From Ketobacter sp964016105 (lineage in GTDB: Bacteria; Pseudomonadota; Gammaproteobacteria; Pseudomonadales; Ketobacteraceae): DNA of 64,000 nucleotides. Shown piece after piece: positions 24,645 to 34,000 of this stretch (position 1 is its first letter; each line of letters starts with the position of its first letter). The notes beneath the pieces were generated by a model, which saw nothing but the letters and a program-made list of their open reading frames with translations, was not told the origin of the DNA and did not search any database. Position numbers and translations under genes: made by a program. Location: the NCBI GenBank assembly GCA_964016105.1, contig CAXHEX010000008.1, positions 1 through 64,000 of the forward strand. The letters are read 5' to 3'.

Positions 24645-27600
24645 TCACTTGGGTACTAACCCACGAATGCAATCGAAGGCTTCCGCACTTTTCACCACAC
24701 CCTGGTGGTCAGCGTCCGCCCTATGCCATGAGATGATATTTTTTTGGTCCCGCCAACCTAGGTCATCTCTCCCGTGGGTTTGGTGGGCAGCCTCAATTTG
24801 GCTGATGTTGGCTTGCGTCAAAGGCGCCTGCACCTTATAGGTCAGTAAACTCTGCAGACGTCCAGCGTAAGTTTCCCACCACTCTAGCAATATCGCCACT
24901 GTAACTTCAATACCAATAGTGGCTAGATATTGTTGCATCCATTGTAACTTTTTGTTGAGCTGAAGTTGTTGATTAAACTCAGCTATTTGACCCGCTGCCA
25001 AACCCAGTTCCGTCGCGAACATAAGGTGTTGGAATGCCTCGTCAAAAGTAAGCGGATTGAGGCCATCATTAATCCCGGAATCCAACATGATTAGCTGGGG
25101 CAAGGGCGTACCCTTCTGATCCAGCTGCCGCAAGACCTCATAACCCAACACGCCACCGATCGACCAACCGATCAACACCAGCTTATGGTTGAGCAGTTTC
25201 TCCTCCTCCAGCAAGCCAATCACCTTGGTAGCAGTGGTTGCTAAGGAAGTGTCATTGACTTCATTGGTTGGCGCGCTAACCACGTAACAGGCGGCATTCT
25301 GCTGGAACTCAGAGATCATCTGACCGTATACGTTGCTAACCCCCAGTGCTGTGGGTAAGAAGACGAAGCCGATGTCAGATTCTGTACTTGGATTTACTCG
25401 ATCAATACGCACGCTGTCTGCCCGCTGCAGACAGTCTTGCAAAGTCAAAGACAATTGATCAGATGTTGCTTGATCGGCACAGGCCGAAGCCAATTCCCCA
25501 ATGGTGGGGTATTGGAACAATTGCGCCACGGTAACCGGCATACCGAGCTTGTTGTTCATGGCCTCCACCACTTGGGTGGCGTTGATGGAATGACCGCCGT
25601 ATTCAAAGAACGATCGGCTGGTGTCGTTAACTGGGCGCCCTAAGATCTGGGTCCAAATTTCGGCAATGTCCTGTTCCACCTGGTTTTGAGGTGCCACGCC
25701 GGAATCACCCTGCTCCGCAGCACCCACCACCAAACTCTCGATAATGATCTGATCATCATCATTGCGCTGGAATGGCTGCGAAGACAGATGGAATTCAATA
25801 GTGGGATCATTCACCAAAGGTTGCTTGCAACTGACCATTTGGGCCAGTTGCGGGGTGGAGGGCTGAGCCTTACCCTCACTGCCATCCACATGCACCTGGA
25901 TGATATGACCAGAGCGATTGAACCAATCCAATTGCGACTGCAAATTGGGATTACTGCTATCCAATCCCGCAAAATAATTGCTCGGTGGTAATTGCAGCAA
26001 ACCGGCAATCAAATGGGAATCCCGTTGCACTTGCAGCGGAATAAAGCCCTTGTTGCGTGCCATTTGAATATCCGCAACGGAAAACTGAGCTGCCATACCT
26101 GCTTCCTGCCAAACACTCCAATTCAAACACCAACTCTTGATAGAGGAAGTCTGATTGAGGTAAGACGTGAGCTTGGATTGCAAGGCATTGACTAAACTGT
26201 ACCCCGCCGCTGCCTGACCGCCAAAATAGCCGTTAAGGGAGCCATACTGAATCAATTTTCCGCGGGGGCTGTGCTGCTGCAGATAGTCTGCCAAGGCATA
26301 GCTGCCGTTAACTTTGGCATCCACCAGACGATTCCAATGGTCACCATCAAAATCAGAAAGGCTCTGCATTTCCATGGTACCTGCCAGATGGAAAATACCA
26401 TCCAGTTGCTTGTTACCAATGGTAGTGACAGCCCCATTAATGCTGGAAACCAATGTTTCCTGGTTCCAATCTGTTAGGCACAAATAAGAGATTCTGTCTT
26501 TGCCAAAACGGGATTGCAGCTGATTGAATCGGGACTGGCGCTTGGCATCGGTGCTCAGTTCAGACCGACCGCTAAGTATGACCTTGGCGTTATTGCCCAC
26601 CAGGTATTCGCACACGGGTTCGGCCAAGCCACCCAGTCCACCGGTAATAAGATACAGGCCATTACTTGCAACCAACCTATTGGGCAAACCATTGGCGGCC
26701 ACAGCGGATATAGCCAGCCGCTGCTGCAAACCCTTTTGCTGCCACACAATGGCCGGGCCAGTGAGTGCCCCATCGGCTTCTAAGGCCGGTAGAGAAAGTT
26801 GAGCCAGCTGGGGCTTCTCTTGCTTAGGAGAAACCACGCAAACAATTTGCTGATTGCCGGTTTCCTGGCGCAAGGTTTCAACCAGAGGCTTTAGCTCCAT
26901 TAGGGCATGCTTTTGCTCTGCTTGAATCCACAGCACCACGGGCAAATTGGATTGACCTTGGGCCTGTGCCAACAACGCAAACTTTTGCGTCAAACCAAAG
27001 CCCTGTTGAGCCAACGATGATGGAGTTGCATCGCTTCCACTGTGCCAATAGCCCATATTAATCAACGGCAGGGTGGCATCCTGTTGGCAGGTCAAAAAGA
27101 ACTGGGCCAATTCCTCTGTCAATTGCGGCTGGCTTTCAATACCACCCTTTTCATTGCTAGGCAGTTGGCTTAAATCAAACTCCGCTGAAGCGGGCTCTTC
27201 TGTTTGCTGAGACCTATGGGAGGTGGTTAACCACTGGTAGGCAAATGCCGTGTCGGGCAATGCCTCTTTCTCATTATGGCGTGCTTTAAAATCCTGAACC
27301 TGCTGACTGAATTCACCACTTTCAAACAACTTTTTAAATTGCCCGCGCTGGATTTTGCCGCTGGTGGTTTTGAAAAAACCTTCCTGCTCCACCGCCAACG
27401 CATACAGAGCCACCACGCCAAACGCCTCTGATACCCGGGCAATAATCTGGCGCTCCAATGCAGTCTGGTCAGACTCCTCCATCTCTCCGTCAACAACGTA
27501 GAACAACACAAGCTGCTCGGTGCCGTTGCCTGAGGCTTCAACCACACCGGTGGCGGCCACAAAGGTGGGCAGCACACCATCCAGATTCGCCACCACCTGT

Positions 27601-30600
27601 TCCAACTCAAAGCAGTAATAATTGGCGCCGTTGATGACGATCATCTCTTTTTCGCGACCGGTGATACTCAGGCGTTTATTCCAAATAAACCCTAGGTCCC
27701 CGGAATTGAACCAACCATCACCCACAAAGGCTTCGGCGTTGGCATCGGGATTGTTGAGGTAACCAGGAGTAATCACCGGTCCACGCAACTGCATGCGCCC
27801 AATGACCCCTTCTTTTACCAATTGGTTGTTGCTGTCGGTGATGCGCACTTCCACACCGGGCATGGTGGCACCCAGATCCACAAAGCTGTGTTCCGATTGC
27901 TGGGCTGGCACCACGTCCAGAATATTGGCGTCGTCCGTGGTGCGATAATGTACGGAGAGTAATTCGGACGATTCGTTGTTAAAGGTCATACAGGTACAGG
28001 CTTCCGCCATACCGAATGACGGTTGCACCGCATCGGCGTGAAGCCCATAGGGTTGCAGCGCCGCAGTGAAGGCTCGCACCACCGGCGCCAATACCTGTTC
28101 ACCGGCGTTCAATAGGGTTTTCACACAGCTCAAATCAAATTGATCAAACTGGTTTTCCGTGTTGAGCGCATCGATAACCCGCTGGTAGGCAAAGTTAGGT
28201 GCCCAACTGTAGGTAACCCGATAATCGGACATCATCTTCAACCACAGCAAAGGTTGAGACAGTATGGCCGCCGTGGGGATTTGCACCTGTTGTATTCCCA
28301 GTACCACATCTTTTAAGTGGGTAGTGAGGATCGGCACCACGTGGTCGAAGGGCAGCCAATTAAGACTGATATCATCGCTACCATAGCCGTTAAATTCCGC
28401 AGATGCCGTCACCTGATGCAAAACACCGTGGTGGGTAATCTGAATGGCCTTGGGTGTACCGGTACTGCCGGAAGTAAGTTGAAGAAAGGCAACGCCATCT
28501 TCATTGCGGGCGTAGGCTTGCTCCACATCCACCGCAGCTCCGGATAATACCGTATCCAACAACCGCTGTGCGCTGATGACTTTTTTGCTCTCACCCAACC
28601 AGGATTGGGTCTGCTCAACTCGATTTTCGTCCGCAGCCACCATCAGGTGAGGGAAATTATGGGCAACGTTATACAGTTTTTGAGCTACCCCATTGCGTTC
28701 GCTGTACTGTTCTGGCGTGGCCACAACCAAGGGCCGAACACCTCGGTGCACCGCACCCCACCACACCGCAAAAAAGCGCCAATCGAATTGCATTTGCAAC
28801 AGCAGTATATCCGTGGCAGCCAGGTCACACTGGGCCATGGCAGCAGACACTTTACGGGCATCGCTGACCAGCTGGCTGTAGCGATAAAGATGCTCACTGC
28901 CCTGGCCGTCCACAAATAGAAAGCCGCGGTCAGGAAAGCGTTCCGCCGTTCCCTCTAGAGCTTCAAATAAATGAGTTGCCGTATTTTCCGCAGATAACGC
29001 AGTGTCGTTCACCATCCAGGCATCAGGCCGTTGGGAAACCTCCACTGATTTTGGCCGCGAAGATTTAGACGCGCTGCCATTGGCATCCATATTATGCTGC
29101 GTAAAAGTGGGCTTCAGGTACGACTGGTGCAACACCACGGTGTCTTGATCTGATACCCCTTCAGACGCCAGCTTGTCCGTCAGTTGTTTCTGATCCAGCT
29201 GGGGTAATTTCTTGAGCTGGTTTACATCCAATTGGCCGTTGGCGTGCTTAGGCAAATAAGGAACGCAAACCACATCGTTAAACTGGGCCTTAAGGTTGGC
29301 CATAAAAGGTTGCAGCTGTTGTTGAGCCGCGGCAACCATAAGGCTGGAGCGACCGGCAACGGGCTCCACCACAACGAATTCTAAATTATGTAAACAAGGG
29401 GCGCATTCAATGGCCTGGCTTCGCACCGCTTCATCACTAACTAAAAAGGTATCTGCGGTAAGAGGTAGCTGATCCATTGGCGTATCAGCGGTCACGGTAT
29501 TCACCAATTCCGTAACGGCACGCTGCTGATCTCCGTTTAAAAACGCCGCCATGTAGCGCTGAACGATCAAACCAAACTGCTCCACAGTCTGGCGTTTGTA
29601 CATGCTGGTTTGATAGGTCCAGTTAAATTCGAAATGATCTCCGGTATCGCTTACCGCCAACATCACATCGTAAGGCGCACCGCGAGGACCCGACATGGGC
29701 AAGACATCTTTGATGAAGCCATCTTTCGGCATCATTTCCGGGCTGCCCTGATGCCATACAAAAATCAATTGGAAAAGAGGAGTACGGCTGCTATCACGGG
29801 GAGGGTTGCTGTCTTGAACCACCACAGGGAATGGGCATTCCTGGTGCTCCATGGCTTCCAACAGGGTTTGCTTTACCCCAGAAAACAAGGTTTTTATGCC
29901 GCTGTCGGGCTCCAGGCCCGCGCGCAGTACCACCGGGTTGGCAAAGTCCCCCACCACCTGGTCCATACCTTTTCGGGCTCGCCCCATGGTGGGTGTGCCC
30001 ACCAGAAAATCATCGGCACCGGTCATCTGGTACACCATCAATTGATAGGCGGACTGAACAAAAACGAATGGAGTGATGCTGTTGTTCTTACAAAAGGTTT
30101 TAATGTCGGTATAGGTTTGTTGGGCAATGTGCTGCTGCACCACTTCCGTTTGCAGCTGCAAAACCGGAGGGCGCTCAAAATCACTGGGTAAGCTCAAAGC
30201 CAGTGGCGCACTCTGCAGCTGGTGACGCCAGTAGTCTCGCTCAAGCTGGCCACGGTCGCTTTCCATAAACTCTTGCTGTAGACGTACATGATCGCGATAC
30301 AGTACGGCCACGGGGTCCACCGCCAGGGCTTCGCCGCTGCTGGCGGTTTGATAAAAATTCTTAATATCCTGGGCGATAATTAATAACGCCCATAGGTCAG
30401 CACCCACATGGTGAATGGTGGCCATTAAGATGTCACCTTTCACACTATTTTGAAACAGTTTAACCCGCAGGCAGGCCTGCTGTTGCAGATCGAACGGGGC
30501 GTCTGCTTCCTGATCCAACTGCTGCTGCAACTGTTGCTCGTTCCAGCCACTGGCATCCACCAACTGCAAGGGCATGGACATATGACTCCATACCCGTTGC

Positions 30601-31016
30601 ACCGGTCCGCTGTCGGTATCGGCATAGGTACTGCGCAGCACCGGATGCCGCACCAACAGGGCGTGAAATGCTTGCCTTACCGCAGATTCCTCTACCCGCT
30701 GACTCAGGGTGCAGGCAAAGGTGGTGTTGTATGCGGGGCTCGCAGGGGCAAACTTGTACAGCATCCAAATGGCCCCCTGGGTATAAGCCAGGGGGTATTC
30801 ATCAACCATAGTCGCTTGCGCAGGTTCTTCGCTGGCATTTTCAGATTGGAGCCAATCGATAATGCCTTGTTTGTTGGCTTTGAGCACGCCCATCAAATCT
30901 TTGGTGAGCATTTCTTTGGGCGCTTTAAAGCGCAGGGCGTCGCCTTCCATCCACAGCTCTAACCCCTTTTCCAAATGGGGCTGAAGTAATGCTTTCACAT
31001 CAGGCTGTGTGGTCAT
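24645..31016 (-). CDS. Terminal assembly-line protein: docking-C-AL-KR-carrier-TE
   Basis: Protein of 2123 residues. Domains in order: a TubC-type N-terminal docking domain (1-60; GLELWMEGDALRF); a condensation domain (about 70-510) with HHVGAD at 202-207; an acyl-AMP ligase (about 680-1240) with TSGSTGTPKA near 848, WLPFDHV, FGMAEA, SGDLG near 1106 and TSGKIQRG near 1220; a KR (about 1440-1660) with GGLGGLA, Ser in YGSLNG and Tyr near 1604; a carrier domain with GGHSINA near 1809; and a thioesterase with GWSIGG near 1950. The ligase has a FAAL/CAL-like core and not an amino-acid NRPS core (no NGYGPTE). The logic resembles C-A-KR-T depsipeptide modules in which a keto acid is loaded, reduced and esterified. 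Its start overlaps the upstream PKS stop in ATGA. Confidence 0.88.
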   Translation of the reverse strand: MTTQPDVKALLQPHLEKGLELWMEGDALRFKAPKEMLTKDLMGVLKANKQGIIDWLQSENASEEPAQATMVDEYPLAYTQGAIWMLYKFAPASPAYNTTFACTLSQRVEESAVRQAFHALLVRHPVLRSTYADTDSGPVQRVWSHMSMPLQLVDASGWNEQQLQQQLDQEADAPFDLQQQACLRVKLFQNSVKGDILMATIHHVGADLWALLIIAQDIKNFYQTASSGEALAVDPVAVLYRDHVRLQQEFMESDRGQLERDYWRHQLQSAPLALSLPSDFERPPVLQLQTEVVQQHIAQQTYTDIKTFCKNNSITPFVFVQSAYQLMVYQMTGADDFLVGTPTMGRARKGMDQVVGDFANPVVLRAGLEPDSGIKTLFSGVKQTLLEAMEHQECPFPVVVQDSNPPRDSSRTPLFQLIFVWHQGSPEMMPKDGFIKDVLPMSGPRGAPYDVMLAVSDTGDHFEFNWTYQTSMYKRQTVEQFGLIVQRYMAAFLNGDQQRAVTELVNTVTADTPMDQLPLTADTFLVSDEAVRSQAIECAPCLHNLEFVVVEPVAGRSSLMVAAAQQQLQPFMANLKAQFNDVVCVPYLPKHANGQLDVNQLKKLPQLDQKQLTDKLASEGVSDQDTVVLHQSYLKPTFTQHNMDANGSASKSSRPKSVEVSQRPDAWMVNDTALSAENTATHLFEALEGTAERFPDRGFLFVDGQGSEHLYRYSQLVSDARKVSAAMAQCDLAATDILLLQMQFDWRFFAVWWGAVHRGVRPLVVATPEQYSERNGVAQKLYNVAHNFPHLMVAADENRVEQTQSWLGESKKVISAQRLLDTVLSGAAVDVEQAYARNEDGVAFLQLTSGSTGTPKAIQITHHGVLHQVTASAEFNGYGSDDISLNWLPFDHVVPILTTHLKDVVLGIQQVQIPTAAILSQPLLWLKMMSDYRVTYSWAPNFAYQRVIDALNTENQFDQFDLSCVKTLLNAGEQVLAPVVRAFTAALQPYGLHADAVQPSFGMAEACTCMTFNNESSELLSVHYRTTDDANILDVVPAQQSEHSFVDLGATMPGVEVRITDSNNQLVKEGVIGRMQLRGPVITPGYLNNPDANAEAFVGDGWFNSGDLGFIWNKRLSITGREKEMIVINGANYYCFELEQVVANLDGVLPTFVAATGVVEASGNGTEQLVLFYVVDGEMEESDQTALERQIIARVSEAFGVVALYALAVEQEGFFKTTSGKIQRGQFKKLFESGEFSQQVQDFKARHNEKEALPDTAFAYQWLTTSHRSQQTEEPASAEFDLSQLPSNEKGGIESQPQLTEELAQFFLTCQQDATLPLINMGYWHSGSDATPSSLAQQGFGLTQKFALLAQAQGQSNLPVVLWIQAEQKHALMELKPLVETLRQETGNQQIVCVVSPKQEKPQLAQLSLPALEADGALTGPAIVWQQKGLQQRLAISAVAANGLPNRLVASNGLYLITGGLGGLAEPVCEYLVGNNAKVILSGRSELSTDAKRQSRFNQLQSRFGKDRISYLCLTDWNQETLVSSINGAVTTIGNKQLDGIFHLAGTMEMQSLSDFDGDHWNRLVDAKVNGSYALADYLQQHSPRGKLIQYGSLNGYFGGQAAAGYSLVNALQSKLTSYLNQTSSIKSWCLNWSVWQEAGMAAQFSVADIQMARNKGFIPLQVQRDSHLIAGLLQLPPSNYFAGLDSSNPNLQSQLDWFNRSGHIIQVHVDGSEGKAQPSTPQLAQMVSCKQPLVNDPTIEFHLSSQPFQRNDDDQIIIESLVVGAAEQGDSGVAPQNQVEQDIAEIWTQILGRPVNDTSRSFFEYGGHSINATQVVEAMNNKLGMPVTVAQLFQYPTIGELASACADQATSDQLSLTLQDCLQRADSVRIDRVNPSTESDIGFVFLPTALGVSNVYGQMISEFQQNAACYVVSAPTNEVNDTSLATTATKVIGLLEEEKLLNHKLVLIGWSIGGVLGYEVLRQLDQKGTPLPQLIMLDSGINDGLNPLTFDEAFQHLMFATELGLAAGQIAEFNQQLQLNKKLQWMQQYLATIGIEVTVAILLEWWETYAGRLQSLLTYKVQAPLTQANISQIEAAHQTHGRDDLGWRDQKNIISWHRADADHQGVVKSAEAFDCIRGLVPK

Positions 31017-34000
31017 AGAACACCCTCAACCACGTCCTCTTCATCCTCATCGGCCGTAGTGTCTTGATTAAGTTGCTCGCTATAGCCTTCCGCCATCCAG
31101 CGAGCCACATCACTTAAGTTGGCCCCACCCAGCATGCGTACCACAGGGAGTTCAACCTCGGTTACTTTGGTAACCCGGTTCTTGAATTCCACCGCCAGCA
31201 AGGAGTCAATTCCCATATCAATCAAAGGCTGGGTATCGTCCACCGCTTCCGGGGTCATTTGCAGTGCTTTTGCTAATTGTTGCTTAAGGTAAATCAGCAG
31301 GCGTTCTTCTCGCTCTGCTTCAGGGCAATTGGCGAATTCTTCCTTGAAGGCAAGATCATCCGCATTCAATTCCACTTCACCGCTGGCCATGTCATCCATG
31401 GAAACCACATCGTCAACGGTTCGCAATAAGGCCCCTGCCGGAGTGATTTCCATTAACGGTTTGAAGCGTTTCCAAACCACATCAGCCACCACAACCTGGG
31501 TGCGATCGCTGTTGATCAAGCGTCCGAATACTTGGGTACCAATGGCTTTGTCCATCTGCAACAGGCCACGTTTCTCTGCTTGTTCTGCAGATTCTCCCGT
31601 CACCATACCCGACTCGGCCCAGGGCCCCCAGTTAAGAGCCAATGCAGTTTTACCTTGCTGACGTCGTCTCTGTATCACCGCATCCACCACTTGGTTGGCA
31701 GCAGAATAATGGAAGTTACCTGCGGAGCCCCAAACGGAAGCAATGGAAGAGTACGCCACGAAGAAGTCCAAATCGTCTTCATCGGTGAGTTGGTCAAGCC
31801 ACTGTATGCCCAGCACCTTGTTGTTCATTAAATTAGTACAGCGATCAACAGTGAGTTCCTGCACAGGGCATAACTCAAACAAGCCCGCCGCATGTACCAA
31901 GCCTTTAATAGGGTTCTCGGCCCTCAGCAAAGATAAAGCACCTTTCAGTGCGCTACGGTCTGTTATGTCCACTTCCGGAACCACAATTTGGGCACCCTGT
32001 TCCTGCAACTCTTCAATGGCAGGTTTCACATCATCACGCAGACCCGATCGGCTCAGCAGGGCAATATGTCTCGCCCCCAGCTTCACCATCCACTGGGCAA
32101 TGGCAATACCCAATGACCCGGTTCCACCGGCGATCACATAAAAACTGTCGTCGCGAAGTTTATGCTGCCGATTGGACAGGCTTTCTGGCAATACTCTGGT
32201 CAAGCTGGGGTTCATCACTTTGCCATCCCGCAAACACAACCAGGGATCATTGCCTTGCTGGCTGAACAGTTTGATACAGTGCTCAATGTTAGAAGAATCC
32301 CAGCTCTCCAGATCCAAAGCACAGCGCATTTTATCTGCCAGTTCCAACGCCAGGTTTTTAGCAAAGCCCAGAACCATGGACTGCTCCACCACCACCTCGG
32401 TGGATTGATTGTCCAAAGCGGTGGCAGACTGAGTAATCAAATACAATTCTACGTTTTGTGCCTGCTGCACGGTTTTCGCCACCGTCAGCATAAGCTGGGT
32501 TAAGCTGGCGATCATTCCCTGGTAATTGTCTGAGCCACTAAACCCATTCAATTGCGCCGTGGATAACACCAACTTGATAGGCGCGCCCTGACTTTCGGAA
32601 CAGGAGCCAGAATTTAATGCCTGGCTCAACAGTTCGCTTATATCGCTAGATCCTTCTGTGGACCAGGTTTCCTGTTTCTGATCGAGATCTAACACCACGC
32701 CATCGGACTGCAATTGATAACAGCCCACGTTGACGCTGGCACCGCTTTGCTCCAATTGAGTTTGAAACGGTTGCGCAAGTGAATACGCTGGGAGTAACAG
32801 TAACCAAGACCCCTGTTCAACGGGCAGTTCGTCCAGAGGAGTGGTCGCTGCATCCCAGCGTAACTGGTAAAGCCAATCCTTAGCCTTATCTGGTAACTCC
32901 TGCCGTTGATAGTAATCGCGCAGGGTATCATTCCAAATGCTTTCTCTTTGATAACGATAGGTAGGCAAGTGCACCGGCATTACCTGCTTAACCGGAATGA
33001 TTTGTTGCCAGTCCAAATCCAGACCCGCCACGTACAGCTGCGCCATACTGAGGGTCAGACTATCGAGGCCGCTCATGCTCTTTTGCATGTTAGCCACGCT
33101 TACCAAGGGGTTTAACGCTTTGTCTTCGCCTTGATTCTGCTTGCTAATTTCATCATAGGTATCACGTACCATGGATACCAGAGCAGCACCCGGGCCAATT
33201 TCTATGGCCACATCCACCTTGGCATCCAACAAGCCTTTGGCACAGGCCAGGAAGTTCAGTGGTTGACGCAATTGTTGTACCCAATAATCCACCGTCGCCA
33301 TTCGCTTGCCCACGTGCTCACCAGTAAGATTGGACAGCACACGCAATCGTGGATTTTGGAATTTAATTTGCTGCAATTCCTGAGCAAACTCTTCCAGAAT
33401 AGGCTCCATGGCGTCAGTGTGGAACGCATGACGTACAGGTAAGCGCATAAACTGGATATCTTGCTGTTTTAGCGAGCTTTCGAAAGCCTCCACCAGCTCT
33501 GGCTTACCACCTACTACGGTATTGAGGGGGCCATTCATGGCGCAGATCTGCAAACCAGGATGATCCGCAATCCATTCTTGAGTCTGCTGTTCAGAGGTGA
33601 ATACCACGGTCATGGCACCCAGCTCCGTTTTCGCCATCAGTCGCGAACGGGCTGCCACCAAAATACAGGCATCCTTCAGACTGAACACGCCGGCGATGGT
33701 GGCCGCGGCAATTTCTCCCACGCTGTGGCCCGCCAGAACATCGGCCTTAATGCCCCACTGCATCCAGGTTTTTGCCAGGGCGTACTCTAAAGCAAACAAC
33801 GCAGGCTGAGTGTAATTGGTGTGGTTGAGCTTATCGCTTTCTTCACCCCACATGATGGAATCAAGGGGAGCATCCAATAATGGATTCAGCAGGTCCGCCA
33901 CCTGTTGAAAATGGTGTCGGAAGGCCGGGACATGCTCATACATGGCCTGACCCATGCCTTCGAACTGAGCACCCTGCCCGGAAAACAGGAAGGCCACTTT

